Positions 11,667 through 24,509 are shown, numbered from the stretch's first letter. The stretch is 64,000 nt of DNA from Phyllostachys edulis (GCA_036346405.1 CM070546.1:96755788-96819787), one strand, 5' to 3'. The notes: generated by a model from the letters alone, not told the origin. Translations and numbers: made by a program.

Positions 11667-12778
11667 TAAAGGCAAACAGTTTAATCATATCCTGTTAATC
11701 CCATTACTTTTAAAGTCTAATACTTTGTTTAACTTGTATGTATGCATGCTTTTGTGTCAAAGTAATTTTATCGTTTAGAGGTAGCTATTCCTATTGCATG
11801 GTTGCCCTTAAATTGTTATCCCCTGCCACAAACCATAGGTTAATAATATCGCTGGTGAATTAGAGCCCGGTGATTTAATTATGCTCTTTTATTGTCTTTA
11901 CGGTGTCATGCTTAGAATGCTTAGCTACCGATAGAATTGGGCGGTTGTCGACATTATGTCGATGACCTTGGTCACACAAAAATTATTATTCCATTATGTC
12001 CAGCACTTGTGCTATGTTAATTTGTAAAGTCAAAACAAAACTGAAAATGAAAACTATTTGGACTTGGGCACAATGGATGATGGTGTGATTTGTTGGTATG
12101 TGGAATGGTGCCTAAGTCAACAAGGACCGAACATCTTGTTACACTAAACCAAGCATTTTTGCGTGCTAACCATATGAGAGGGATATGGGACCTTTCTTGA
12201 CTAAGTACTTTGGCGGGTGTTAGCTTCGAGTTGCATGGTGGGCTATTGGGTGAGCGAGAGGGGTTATCCATCGCAAGGAGCACCACCGTATAAGGGGTGA
12301 GCATTTTGATGACTCATCAACGTATGGGGAGGTTGTATCCCCATATGGGCGACTCGTTGTTGACACTCAATATTGGAAAGGTCTCGTTGGACTTAGCTGT
12401 GCCGGCACACTAAAGAAAGTGTGCTAATAGCTTGGCGAAAAGGTGGTTTGACGTGTGGGTACATTGGTACACCCCTGCAGGGTTCAAACTATTCGAATAG
12501 CCTCGTCTTAGGTTATGGACACGCTTGGGGAAGTCTTTCGAGAGTTATACTATAACCTTTAATTAAAACTTGACATGGGTGGTATGAATGGGTAATTCAT
12601 GCTATTGTTGTGGTGGCTATTGGGTTAGTCACTTCCAGGATTGTTGTTGTCATCTATCTATTGTTATTATGTCACTTGTCTCATTGTTACTTGCAAATTA
12701 AAAATGAATTGCAAAACTGCTTTGAATCTATTTAATTATTGCAAATGAAAACTTGCTTTATGCTAAAATGAGTCCAAA

Positions 12779-14201
12779 CACTACTACAGAAGCCTCATCA
12801 CGACGGTTGGAACGAATCATCATCACGCATTTCGCTTCCAACCATCTATATTTGTTGGTTTGTGATAACAGCGCTTATCACAGATGGTTCAAAATCGCTC
12901 GTGATATCGCACTATCACGCACGGTTTTTGTTGAAACCGCTCGCAAGAAGGCTATTATCACGACGGTTTTCATTAAAACCGCTCATGATCGAGAATATCA
13001 CGACGGTTTAATTTACAAACCGTCATGATGATGATTCTTGTTTAGAACCGCTGCGATGAGAGCGGTTCTTGTTTAGAACCGCTCGTGATAGCCTTTTTCG
13101 TGGCAAAAACCAAAACGGCTAAAAAACTTCGGAGGTCGTTTAGAGGCCCTAAACGACCTTTTTTTGGGGTTTTCACTTTTTGAGACCTCAAGAGAATTTG
13201 ACCTTGACTTATGGATTTTCGGATTGAGCTTTTCGTTAGCTTTCCAACGAGCCAAAGAACGTCATAATCGGAGTTCGTATGCAAAAGTTATGATGATTTT
13301 ACCGAACGGTGCGCGATCTACCATCTATATTTTTGCCCAAACCAAATAACTCAACATAAACTACACACGTCACAGTAGCATCAACTCAGTAATCCACATC
13401 ACAAAGCAAAGGGGGGGGAGTAGAGAGAGTGAGGTCGTGGGAGGCCGGGGCGATGAAGTGGAGGAGGCCGGGCGACGAGGTCGTGGGAGGCCGGTGACGA
13501 CGAGGTCGGGCGAGTTGGAGGAGGCCGGCGACAAGCTTGGTGGAGGCCGGGCGCAAGGTGAGGAGGAGAAACGGCAGAGGAGGAGATGGAGGTATGAGTC
13601 AGGAGGAGGAGAGACCGAGAGGAGGAGATGGAGGTTATATAAAGCGAGTTTCGCACTCGCCCATTATGTTCAAATTTTCGCTTCGCCTAACAATCGAGAG
13701 ACGGTTCTTGTTAAGAACCGCTCGTGATAGCACCTATCACAGACGGTTTTTAATAGAACGTGCTCAGATCATTCACGACGGTTCTATTAAAGAACCGCTT
13801 GTGACACAGGCCTCCAGAGCGCAAGGCGGCGGAGGCAATGACAAGACGCAGAGGGATAGCAGATATCACAAATGGTTCTTAATTAGAACCGTGTGTGATA
13901 ACTAATTATCACGAGCGGTTCTTATTCGTAACCGCTCGTATTATCCTGACGGTTCTTATAGAGAACCGCTCGTGATTAACTGGATTATCACGCATGGTTT
14001 GTGAATAGAACCGTCGTGTAATATCACTGAGCGGTTCTATTTACAAACCGTCGTGATAGATGACTATCATGCACGGTTCTAAAAATACCGCTCGTGATAG
14101 GCTTCCCGCGCCACCCGCAGGTCCGGCAATACCCAACACAGACGGTTCCAAAGGAACCGTCTGTGATGGGACGTCTACTATAGCCTGTTTTTGTAGTAGT
14201 G
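12779..14201. mobile_element. Non-autonomous CACTA (En/Spm) transposon, 1423 bp
   Basis: The element starts CACTACTACAGAAGCC and ends TGTTTTTGTAGTAGTG, so the ends match as inverted repeats CACTACTACARAA. The 3-bp TSD is AAA (12776-12778 and 14202-14204). Subterminal regions are packed with short direct and inverted repeats of the form TATCACGACGGTTTT / AACCGCTCGTGATA, as expected for transposase-binding repeats of CACTA elements. A GC-rich middle block (about 13420-13640) has open frames but no transposase domain. Confidence 0.92.
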
Positions 14202-14323
14202 AAAGCCTCATCCACTTAAATAAAGCTTGCTTGTAGCATATGTATAGGTCTGTTACCCTTACACGTCAGTCTTGTGAGTACATTTTTGTACTCATTTGCT
14301 TTGCTTAAATTTAATTGTTGCAG

Positions 14324-14352
14324 AGGAAGAGGTTGATCCCCCAAGGGATTAA
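14324..14352 (+). other. Candidate LTR terminal acidic exon (EEEVDPPRD-stop)
   Basis: After TTAATTGTTGCAG the phase-1 frame reads E E E V D P P R D and a TAA at 14350-14352. It sits 30 nt past the inverted repeat GAGTAC-ATTTTT-GTACTC (14276-14293). The same order occurs in the other long LTRs of this window. Confidence 0.5.
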
Positions 14353-15084
14353 CTTTTGTGAGTGGGCTTCGCTTTGACGACTAGCTGGCGGCCCGTTCAG
14401 TTTGCCTTGTGGGGGTAATGGCAAACCGGTTGGCTTTTGTTTATTGCAATCTTATGGCATATTTGCTTCTGCTGTTATTTAAGTTTTAGCTTGTGTGGCC
14501 GGTTGGCCTTGTTGTAATTAATTCTCTATTATTTATGTCTTTTGTAAAGTTTGTGCTTCGTTTCTATGTTTGTATGGAATTGATGCATGATTTTGTAAAA
14601 GGGTGTGTATACAGCACTTCTGGGATGTATACATTTTCCCGAGGCACGTGATATTTGGTTTGTGATACTAGAGTCAAGTGGATGGCTAAGTATTACAAGT
14701 TAAATACCCTAGGGTCTCACAATGGGCCAAATTATTAAAAGAACAGGTGAATTTGTTTCTAGCTAAATCACATAATGTTATCGATGAGAATTTTATACTA
14801 CCTAAAAACAGTGTTTTACTTGTGCTCAGATTTGAAGATTCAATGATGGATGGAGATCAAGGATATGAGGCTGTTATTAAAGGAAGCCCATCAAATAAGA
14901 AGCTCATGGTCCAAGCGGCCCAGAAGTTAGCCCATGACCCATTCGGCCAAGGAGAAGAGAACCAAGGCCTATGTGACCAAGCCGTCAAGCCTAAGATCAA
15001 GAAGATGAAGTCAACCAAGGGGCTATCCCATGTAATGGTGCAAGGAGCAAAGCCCATCTACATGACTAAGGCCCAAACCACATG

Positions 15085-15460
15085 AAGCCCAAGGCGTGAA
15101 CAATGCACGTGAACAGTGCATGTCGTGAATAGTACCACCATGAACAGTAAACCTGAATAGCCCTTAGGCCGAGACTATATATTGAGGCATAGACTCCCAT
15201 TGTAATCTTAGACCATGTTTAATATATTTTCAAACAACATATGCTTGCTTCTCCTGTTGTGCTCATAGCCAAAATAGAGGGAAATTAGGCATTCAGAACA
15301 AAGGGTCATTCTTGCCTTTCCATTGGGAATTGAGAGTTCGACGATCTTCGCTTCTTGGTCAGCGAGGATCCAATCAAGTGTGTGTTTGGGCGAATTTTCC
15401 ATAGAGCTGCAAGTCCGTGCATTTGTGTGGGGGATCAACTGGTGGTTCGTCAGGATACAC
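15085..15460 (+). mobile_element. LTR-like remnant after the gag tail
   Basis: A TATA-like CTATATATTG near 15175 is followed by AT-rich sequence and an end GGATACACA at 15460. This resembles a short LTR of the element that supplied the gag tail. No TSD or paired LTR was found, and chromovirus B coding starts immediately after it, so the junction is a truncation. Confidence 0.4.
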
Positions 15461-18400
15461 AAGTTAGTGAGAGTTTCTACGTCGAGACAGATGAGGAGAG
15501 GACTCAGATAGAAGGTGATCTAATGGCGATTTCAAAACAGGCTGTGAATGGGGTAGAATCTGCGAGAACGTTAAGACTGCTTGGTACAGTTTAAGGTGAA
15601 GACGTGACAATTTTGGTTGATTCAGGAAGTTCTCATTGTTTCATTAGTGAAGAGTTTGCTCGATTGTTGACAGGTGCTCAACACTCTCTGAAACCAGTTC
15701 AGGTTCGTATTGCAGATGGTAGTCTGCTGAGGTGCACTAGAGAATTTCCCCACTGTTAATGGGAAGTTCATGGCAACACATTCTACACCACTTTCAGAAT
15801 TCTGCCTTTAGGTGGTTATGACATCATTTTGGGCATTGATTGGCTAGAACAACACAGCCCAATGAATGTGCATTGGTTAAAAAAGATCATGAGCTTCTGG
15901 TATCGGGGCAAGAAAGTTTGTATGCAAGGTATTAAATCAAGCACACCTCAATGATGTTTGGTATGGCCGAATCCACTAGATGATTCAGGAGAAATGCATA
16001 GTACAGAACTATACTCATGCTTAGCACAGAGATCTGAAGCTAAGATACCCTTATCAATAAAGCAGCTATTGAAGGAATTTGATCATCTATTTGCAGAACA
16101 TCAAGGGCTGCCACCTTAGTGAGCCTTTGATCATGCCATACCACTCATAGCTGATGTCAAACCGGTGAACTTGCGAACATATCAGTACAATCCAACGTAG
16201 AAGGATGATATTGAAAAACAAGTGGCTGAAATGCTAGCTCAGGGAATCATTCAGCCGAGTGCTAGTCCCTTCTCATCTCCTGTTTTGTTGGTACAAAAGA
16301 AGGACAATACATGGCGTTTTTGCGTGGATTATAGACACTTGCTACAACTGTAAAGAATCATTACCCGTTACCCATTATTGATGAGCTCCTTGATGAACTC
16401 TCGGGGTCATAGTGGTTCACTAGCCTAGACCAACGAGCCGGGTAGCATCAAATTCAGATGAAGCCGGATGATGAACACAAGACGACGTTCAAGACACATC
16501 ATTGGCATTTTGAATTCAAGGTGATGTCTTACGGTCTAACAAGTGCCCCGGCAACATTCCAGGGGCTAATGAACATGATTCTTTCTCATGTACTATGAAA
16601 AGGAGTGTTGGTGTTTATAGATGACATTTTGATCTACAACAGTACCTTACAAGAACATGTGATCAAGCTGAGACAAGTATTGGAAATACTAGACAAACAT
16701 TAATTGAAAATCAAGAGATCCAAATGTTCTTTTGCACAACAATAGTTAACCTATTTGGGACATGTCATTAGATAAAAGGGGTGGCTACTAACAATAAGAA
16801 AATTGAAGCTGTGCGCAACTGGCCAGCCCCAACAAATGTCAAAGAGGTCCGTGGATTTCCTGGAGAAACATGTGGTGTTCCTGTGGACGGCTGAGAAAGA
16901 GGTAGCATTTCGGGCCTTGAAGAATGCGCTAATAACCGTGCCTGTGTTGGCTATACCGGACTTCAAGATGCAATTTGAGATTGAAACTGATGCTTCCGAT
17001 AAGAGAATTGGAGTAGTGCTTATGCAAGGACACCCTGTGGCCTATTTGAGTAAGTCATTAGGGCCTTGTACACAGGGATTATCAACTTATGAAAAGGAGA
17101 GTCTGGAGATCATGCTTGGAGTGGAGAACTTTAGACCTTATTTGTAGCAAGCCGAATTTATTATCAGAACAGATCAAAGAAGCCTTGTGCATCTAGAAGA
17201 CCAATGTTTGGCTACACCATGTCAGCAAAAAGCTATGACAAAGCTTTTGGGTTTACAATATCGGTTGGTGTATAAAAAGGGGTCTGAGAATCGGGCAGTA
17301 GATGCTTCGTCATGGAAAGCTACAGGATTCAAGGGAGAATTAGTGGTAGTGTTGACTTGTGTACCATCTGGGTTATCTGAGGTAGCTACTGGCTACAAGC
17401 ATGACCCTTCGATTGATAGGTTAGTAACAGAATTGAGTGTGGAAGGTGCCAAAAATCCGAAGTTTCGGTTGAAAGATGGTATACTAAGATATGAGGGACG
17501 TGTTTGGGTGGGAGCCAACACGTCAATGCAGCAAAATTTCATTCACTCTATGCATTCCAGTGTAGTTAGGAGGCACTCGGGGTTTCAAGTCACTTACAAC
17601 AGAGTGCGCAAGCTGTTTGCTTGGCTGGGGATGAAGAAAGACATTTATGCATTTGTAGGTGCCTGTGAGGTGTGCAAGCAAGCAAAGGTGGAACACGTCA
17701 AAAACCTTGACCTTTTGCAACCTCTTCTAGTACCTTAACACGCATGGCAAATGGTATCTCTTGATTTCATTGAAGGGTTACCGAGGTCTGCAAACTACAA
17801 CATCATCATGGTGGTGGTAGATAAATTTTCCCGTTATGCTCATTTTGTGCTGTAAGCTCATCCTTTCACCACGTTTCACGTAGCACAAGCATTCCTTAGT
17901 AATATCTTCAAGCTTCATGGTCGACCACAATCGATTATTTCTGACCGAGATCGGATATTCACCAGAACTTTATAGAGAGAGCTTTTCCGGTTAGTACAGA
18001 CTCAACTGAGGATGAGTTCTTTGTACCATCCATAAACCGATGGTCAGATGGAGTGAGTTAACCAGTGCCTCGTGGCTTATCTGTGCTGCTTTGTTCATGC
18101 ATGTCCAAGTAAATGGTCAGAGTGGCTAGCACTAGCAGAGTTTTGGTACAACACATCCTTTCACTCTACTATCTCTCCATTTGAAGTATGGTATGGCCAT
18201 AGTGCAAGACACTTCGGTGTTATTGATTCATTGTCCTGTGCGTCCCCTGACATGGCTACAAGGTTGAAAGATAGGGAACTTATGACAAATTTGTTGCGTC
18301 AACACATGAATCGGGCTAGCTAGAGGATGAAAGTTCAAGCTGATTCAAAACAATTAGAGAGAAGTTTCTCATAGGGAGATTAGGTGTATCTTAAGTTGCA

Positions 18401-18930
18401 ACCATATGTCCAGTCCTCAGTTGCTACTCAAGCTAATCACAAGCTTGCCTTTTGGTATTTTGGACCATTCCAGGTGGAGCGGATGGTGGGAGTCGTGGCG
18501 TACAAATTGAAGCTTCCAAAATCTTGCACCATCCATCCAGTGATCCATGTTTCTCAGCTGAAGAAAGCATTGGCTCCAGGTGAAAGAGCGCAACAGGAGT
18601 TACCCGAACGGGAGGAAAACATCGTGCCTGACAAGATTTTTGGCAATCGTCTTCATCGAGCGGGGGCTACATCGGGTACTCAGGTGCTCGTGCAATGGTC
18701 GGGGCCATCACCGGCAAATGCGACATGGGAAGATCTCTCGGAGCTGAAGATCCACTTTCCGAATGTGCCAGCTTGGGGACAAGCCAGTTCTACAGATGGG
18801 GGGATATCACAGTTCCTAACAAGGTATCTTACAGTGAACAAGAAACTGAAGATTGTCAGGATGAGGAACATGCCAAACGAATCTGTCGGACGAACTCTCA
18901 TTTTCAGGCTACAGACTGGGTTGCCTTAGT
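15461..18930 (+). pseudogene. Decayed chromovirus polyprotein (PR-RT-RH-INT-chromodomain), element B
   Basis: Domain order is protease (VDSGSSHCFI near 15617; LGIDWLEQ near 15830), reverse transcriptase (FCVDYRHL; VFIDDILIY near 16610), RNase H (IETDASDKRIG near 16980), integrase zinc finger (CEVCKQAK near 17670) and core (SLDFIEG, SDRDRIF), then a chromodomain (VLVQWSGPSPANATWED). This is Ty3/gypsy chromovirus order. Gag and 5' LTR are missing. More than ten in-frame stops (for example near 15758, 16118, 16198, 17145, 17738 and 17993) and several frameshifts kill it. It would have copied and integrated the element's RNA. The longest uninterrupted parts are 17187-17738 (RNase H end, integrase start) and 18384-18929 (integrase end, chromodomain). 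Confidence 0.85.
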
Positions 18931-18934
18931 TGGC

Positions 18935-19023
18935 AACAACACATGTAATATGTCGTTTCGGCCCTACCAGCCAGTCCCTCGACACGAGCAATACTTAAGC
19001 GAGTTGCCATGTCTGATTGTAAT
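18935..19023 (+). mobile_element. Left part of element B's 3' LTR, cut by solo LTR E
   Basis: The sequence after the chromodomain breaks at 19023 with GTAAT and resumes at 62399 after the second GTAAT. Joined, the two parts read as one LTR-like run. The exact LTR start is uncertain. Confidence 0.5.
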
Positions 19024-19213
19024 TGTCTGGGAGTAACACCCTAGATCCTCTATGTATTCTACACTAGTCCCTGGAACAGTAGCTAGTGTACACGATAAAC
19101 AAATATGGTAACAACATATCTCGCACAATTTTATTAATATTTATCAGAGTTTATTACAAGAATGGCTTACAAGCCAACAGTAAAAGAATATAATGGAAAA
19201 TGAAGAAGAAGTA

Positions 19214-19343
19214 TGTCGGGATCCGAACATGCAAATCTAGACCATGTGAAATTTCAATTTAAGCTTTAAACAAATCAAGAAAAATTCAACTTGTTCCTTT
19301 TATTTTGAAAATATCGAAAAGACCCGAAAATTGGGATCTTAAA
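19214..19343 (-). mobile_element. Collapsed 3' LTR of element C (130 bp)
   Basis: The first about 30 bp (TGTCGGGATCCGAACATG) match the LTR end at 39351. The remainder matches the opposite LTR end at about 59245-59331 (AAATTTCAATTTAA ... AAAAATTGGGAT). More than 3 kb between them is missing. The terminal bases are mutated (CTTAAA in place of GTTACA). Confidence 0.7.
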
Positions 19344-19499
19344 AACCTACCCCCCCTTAAACAGAATCTTGACCCTGTGATTCAGGCTCACTAGAGAATA
19401 GGTGCCGGAACTCAGATTTTACTCACTCTTCCAAGCGACTCTCTTTTGAGCGAGACAAAACTGCAACGGATGTTGCACTGACTAAGGACATACTAGGAA

Positions 19500-20718
19500 T
19501 GATGTTCTGAGCTGATTAGGCTGGCTCTGCAATGACATGATTCACTCGTCCTCTTGTAGAAGGAAGTAGAGTCCTGGTGGCTTGACCTGGGGTCTGAGGT
19601 GTTTCTTGGCTTGCTCCTTGTGTAGGGGTACTGGCTGGTGTAGCTCCCAAGTTGAATGGAATTGGCGTCGGAGCAGGATTGTTGCTTCTTTGAGGTTGGT
19701 TGTTGTTGCTGTTGAAGTTGCAAAATCTCAAACAATTTGGGCGAGGTATCAAGGCAGGGTCCCGACTACAAAGAGAGAGGTGAAGCGCAGCGGATGTCAG
19801 GCATTCATTCTGACTCTCTGTGGATGGTTCTGGTGAGAACCATGCTACGTCATCTTCCTCTTGCTGGATTCTTCTAGCTCATGATGAGACTCCTCTATGA
19901 GAATAGCCTTATCCACCATATGCTGGAAATCTACATAGTCGTTACCAACAATTTGCACCTTTAGATTGAGGTTGAGTCCACACTTGAAACGCTTCTGATG
20001 TGCATTATCTGAGGCAACGTCCTCTGGAGCATAACGAGAAAGTTAAGTGAACTGGTTGATGTATTCACTCACTGACATGCTTCCTTGTTGTAAATTACAG
20101 AACTCATTTTTCTTCATCTCCACTTTGCCATCTGGAACATGAGAGTGGCGGAAAGCTGCTGAAAACTCGGCCCAGGTAATAGCTTGTAGATCCTCATGTG
20201 TTGCACTGTAGTTTTCCCACCATTATGCTATTGTGCCCTTCAGTTGATGTGTGGCATAAAGAACATTTTCATGATCATTACACTGAGCAATGGTGAGTTT
20301 CTTCTCAATGGAGTGTAGCCAGTCATCATCGTCTAGGGGTTTGGAGGAGTTGGAAAATGTAGGTGGACATATCCTCATGAACTCCACCAACTTTAACTAC
20401 GGGAGAGCTGGTGGTGGCGGCGGCATGGTAGCTGCTTGGTTGTTCTGGTTCAGCATGTTGACTATTGAAGCATCGGTATGGTTATGTTGATTCATCATCT
20501 GGTTCATATTCTGCATCATGACATTCATTAGCTGAGTCTGAGCTGCCATAAATAGACCCATGCCCTGGTCTGCTATTGCGAATGGTGGGGGTGGAGCATT
20601 GGGATTAATGTTGACATTGTGATCCACTGGTTCACTGTGACTTGCTGAGTTGCGTGTTTGAACTATCTGCAATAATTCTCCACAGGTTTAATAGATGAGA
20701 GTGAGAATTAAAGCATGA
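19500..20718 (-). pseudogene. Ty3/gypsy gag of element C
   Basis: On the minus strand the frame starts near 20672 with a Met/Gln/Asn-rich N-terminus (FMAAQTQLMNVMMQNMNQ). It continues through a Retrotrans_gag core: DDWLHSIEKKLTIAQC, LKGTIA*WWENY, ITWAEFSAAFRHSHVP, MSVSEYINQFT, then FKCGLNLNLKVQIVG. In-frame stops occur near 20224 and 20044, and a frameshift follows the DDVAWF region near 19840. The end keeps the linker RGRVNHVIAE that in such elements precedes protease, but no zinc knuckle or pol follows. Gag builds the particle; a gag-only element would need pol from an autonomous relative. Element F cuts the upstream leader at 20718. Confidence 0.75.
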
Positions 20719-23229
20719 TGTCACATCCCCAATTAATGAATAAGAACTAGTATGCATCTCATCAGCATGCATCATGTTTATAAACATTTGCATAATTTAT
20801 TGCACTTGGAAAATCTCCAACAATTGTTACACAACACTTCAAAAATTTAACTCCAAACAAAAACTTGTGATCATCATCTAGAAATAATTTATTCAATTAA
20901 TATAATAATTATCATGAATAAATACAATTTTCCCAAATTTTTGGGAACAGTTTCAAACCTCAGAAAATTCAAACACAATTCAATGACATACCCTAAGTTT
21001 GAAATTAAATTATACAAATTTAATTATAAACAGGGGGTTTTCAAATTTTATTTGGGTACTAGGTCATCCCAGGAACACCTCTGATTTATTTCAGATTTTT
21101 TAGGATTTTTATTTCTATTTTTAAACCTCTGGTCAAACTAGAATCAGTTTGAAACCAAATCAGTCAACCCATTCACTATTCGTTGGGTTCAAACCGAGCT
21201 CGAGTCTGACCAGGCCTAATCAACTTGGCTGAGCCAACTAACCTAACTGGCTCGGACCCGAGTCCAACCTGCGTGCCTTGTGCCACTAATGCGCTAGGCT
21301 CGCGCATCAGGGTCGTCTCCCACCTCCCGCTGCATCGCACAGGCCGTGCCCGCCACGCGCCCACCGAGCCCTACGGCATGCCGTCGTCGCCATGACCACA
21401 CCGCCCAAATCGGCCAGTCCTAGAGCTCCACCACTTAACACCTCCCTCACTCTGTCTCATTCCCGGGCTTAAACCCCACTCCTGCTCCTCCTTTTGCCTC
21501 ACTTCTCCTCGCACCCGAGAGGAGGAGGTCGCTTGTGCATGCTCCATTCTCGGGTAAGTCCAAAGTCATGGCATCCCCTAGTCTTGCTATTGCCTGTAGT
21601 GTCCATTTTTCCTAATTCCAGTGTTTATCATCGCTTGTAGAATCCGGAACAACGAAGTGTCCATTACTGCTCCAGAGTGCGCACCCGAGACCGCCTCCGT
21701 GCGAACATAGCCTCCGGTGAGCTCTTTCGCATTCCTTGCGCATCAAAATACGCCTTTTAGCCTAACAAGACTTTCCCCTCAATCAATTTGTCGGATGCTA
21801 CTCAGGGGCTCAAGAATTTTGGTTTTTCCCCTTCACGGCCGTCAGAACCCCTTTTCTTCTCTGGCGACGTTTCGGTAAGGCATTACCAAATTACTCGCGT
21901 TCACACCATCTCCTAGGTTCCTTTGAGCTTTTTCGACAGCTAGTTTCCTTTCTCCTACCTCAGGCTGACCTCTCCACGTTGGACCTCATTGCCGCCGTCA
22001 CCATTGCTGTGGACAAGCTCACTCCGGTGATCTCCTAACCCCTACATCGTTCGGGTACGTTCTACAAACCTTGTAGGAACTAGTACGTGCATTCTTTTGC
22101 TTAGTATATGGGCTTAGTGTCGCATGCACCTACACCGTAGGTTCGTCGCCGCTCGCCGTCGGCTAGCCGCCGTTCTAGGACGGCTCAGCTGCCGCCACCA
22201 CTACCAAGAGGTGCGCACAGCTATTGTGGTTCCATTCATACCATTGGCTCGCACCGCCGTGGCTGGGAATGCCAGCGAGGCTCCGGTCAACACCGAGCCA
22301 TTTTGTCGGAACGCCCGACAATTCCTGTAGCTGAGCCATTAGGGAATAAGTACGGTGATTAGCTCTTAATTGCGAATCACGGTCGGAAAAACACGTTTAA
22401 TGCGTAATGGATATCATCAAAGGCTGCCAGGTGGCCTCAGGCGTTAAGTGGATTAGTCCACGGTGGTAGACTAGCGGTACGGTTCAATTGGCTAGGTCCA
22501 CACACTATTTCGTGCATTGGGTCATTGACAAGTAGGGCCCACATGTTAGTTCGGTTAAAAATTCAGAGTTTAAATGAAAAATACACTGTGCTTTAGGTCC
22601 CACTGGTCAGTGCCTATGGCTAGCACGGCTCTCGGTAAGAAATGTAATGAATGCTTTAGAAAAATTCGAAATCTGTTTATTTGCACACTAAAAAAATATG
22701 AATAACTTCAAAAATGCATAACTAATTCATCTTAACTCCAAAATGGGTGAAACCATTGTTGGTAATTTTAATTTTTAGTGAAATTTATTACAAAATTGGT
22801 TTCAAACATGTCTCTGTAGCAAAGAGTATAGTTTTGGAAAAATGATGCATAACTCTATTATTTTTACAACAGAAAAAGGCTGATAACTTTGAAAATTCAT
22901 AACTAATTCATAAAGACTCCAAATGAGATGAACCAAGATATTTTGGACTTGTAATAATATTCTATATTTATCCATATAATCCTTGTATCCTCCACTGCTT
23001 TGCAAAATTTGGCCAAATAATTAAATTGAAGGAATAGTGACAAATGGGAATTTCTAGAAATCTGAAATTCAAATGGCCATGACTCTTACACACTAAATCC
23101 AAATGTAATATTTATTTCATCCAAATTCATCTAAAATGATGAACTAGCCACTGTAGAAAATTCATGCATTTTTGAGCATTTGATTTTTGAGGTATTTCTC
23201 GGTGTTTATTGATACCGTTAATTCCTTAG

Positions 23230-23292
23230 ATTCCGAAGCCATTGATATTGACTCCTACGCCACTGAGAGTGAGAAATTGATCTACCAGCAAG
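23230..23292 (+). other. Candidate LTR mini-exon in F 5' LTR
   Basis: After ATTCCTTAG the frame (phase 1) reads S E A I D I D S Y A T E S E K L I Y Q Q and stops being exon at CAAG|GCAAGT, a canonical GC-type plant donor. The intron to 27935, less the nested solo LTR, is about 1.28 kb. Confidence 0.55.
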
Positions 23293-24500
23293 GCAAGTAT
23301 CATTTGAACTTTCTTTTGCATCATATTTTATCCCAGTTTTTGATAAGTTAGTGTGATAATTACTTGGATGCTCATTTTGCTATGTCGCTATTTTTGTGAT
23401 GTGTAGTTAGCTATATCCTAAATCATGAGGTTATCCTTGAATTATTCTAGTTCTACATGCTTAAGTTAGGTTGTGTGAAATATATTGTATGGGTTTGCTT
23501 AGCCATGCAAATCTAGAAATAGTAGTTTAATTGTCGGGGTTAACCCAACAATTATGGGAGAAACACACTTTCTAATATTCTTTTTATTCTAGATCTTCGT
23601 ATCTATTTTATGAGTCAAATTTTGCCATTTTAAATGAGTTTTGGGGTCTGGACAAGTGGTTGCTAGTGAGGGTGCCTTCGTGCACGAGATCGGGTATGTG
23701 GTTGACTTGTCCGGACCAACAAGGACTGAACATTGGTAACATCGTTGATTGTAACATCCCAATTTTCTGAGCTTTAAAAATCTTTTGAACAGATAGTAGG
23801 AGAAAATTTACCATTTGGTTTTATTTGAATTTAATGCAAAAGCTTAAACATGGACTTTGTACATCAAAACAATTTAATATGACTAAAGTCAACATCAACA
23901 AGGGTCAAAACTATTTTATTTGGATTCTATGTGCTTAGATATATTTTCTAGATTTTTCTAGAATTTTTCCAAGTTCATTTGCTACTTTCTATTGCTTATT
24001 TGAATTTCTGGTATTTTTTCTAAAAAGAAAAAGTATTAAAATATCAGATAATGGCATCGGGTCAATCTTCATCGCCCACCCACCTTTTTTCCCGCGACGC
24101 GGCCCACTCGCCCAGCTTCTCCAGCGCAAAGCCGCGCCATTCATCCATCGTCGTCTGATCAAATCTTGACGGTCAGATCCTATTGGTCCGAACGTCTCCG
24201 TTCACTCCTTTCCGCTGACGCGTGGGTCCCGCGCGTCGGGCCTTCGTTCCCGTTTCGGTTTCGTCCTCGCGAGCCATGCGCGTTGTCCACCATTGCCAAT
24301 CTCCGAGCTCGATACGACAACAGAGATTTTCTAATTAAATTTCTTCTAGAAAACGCGCCAGACTCTATCTTCTATCCTTTCGCAGCCAAATTAGATCAAA
24401 TTAGATCCCGTAACCTATTCTATCTACTAGAATCCTAGATTTGTTCTTTGTGTGCATCTCGGACTCTTTGGGCGTTTCCTTATCCCGTGTCGCCTCAGCC

Positions 24501-24509
24501 TATAAATAG
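24501..24509 (+). promoter_or_regulatory. TATA box of the solo LTR
   Basis: TATAAATAG lies just before the GC-rich block. Equivalent boxes occur on the minus strand in the related LTRs at 43560-43553, 58344-58337 and 61550-61541. Confidence 0.7.

Larger units (their letters stand above)
8373..14721 (+). mobile_element. Solo LTR (gypsy type, about 4.9 kb) with nested CACTA
   Basis: The element begins TGTAACATCCC and ends GGGTCTCACA. It is flanked by the 5-bp TSD ATGGG (8368-8372 and 14722-14726). No internal domain, primer site or second LTR is present, so it is a solo LTR formed by LTR-LTR recombination. Subtracting the CACTA insertion leaves about 4.9 kb. A GC-rich, proline/arginine-rich block spans about 9270-10420; it resembles the transcribed leader block of the other long LTRs here rather than a host gene. 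Possible split-ORF exons lie at 11613-11666 and 14324-14352. Confidence 0.85.
6890..15084 (+). pseudogene. Broken Ty3/gypsy gag of element A, split by a nested solo LTR
   Basis: Coding remnants occupy 6890-8372 and 14727-15084; the solo LTR 8373-14721 separates them. The first part has a coiled-coil-like start (EAMERRFTEMLVQMKTE), a Retrotrans_gag core (DFPKFDGTDARIWVDKW, then AAHWYQAY), and a CCHC zinc knuckle (CFHCGEKYSTEHHC) near 7999-8043. Several in-frame stops and frameshifts break the core. The frame reaches an aspartic-protease-like LLDSSSSHT around 8245, then jumps to a C-terminal tail (PITRVWAKLLKEQV) without any reverse transcriptase. Across the excised insertion the frame is continuous from 8105 to 15084, so the internal deletion came before the insertion. 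Gag would form the retrotransposon particle; this copy is dead. Confidence 0.75.

Noticed and set aside
12779..14201. CRISPR-like repeat array
   Set aside because: The repeats are degenerate, in both orientations and without regular spacers; CACTA ends and TSD explain them.
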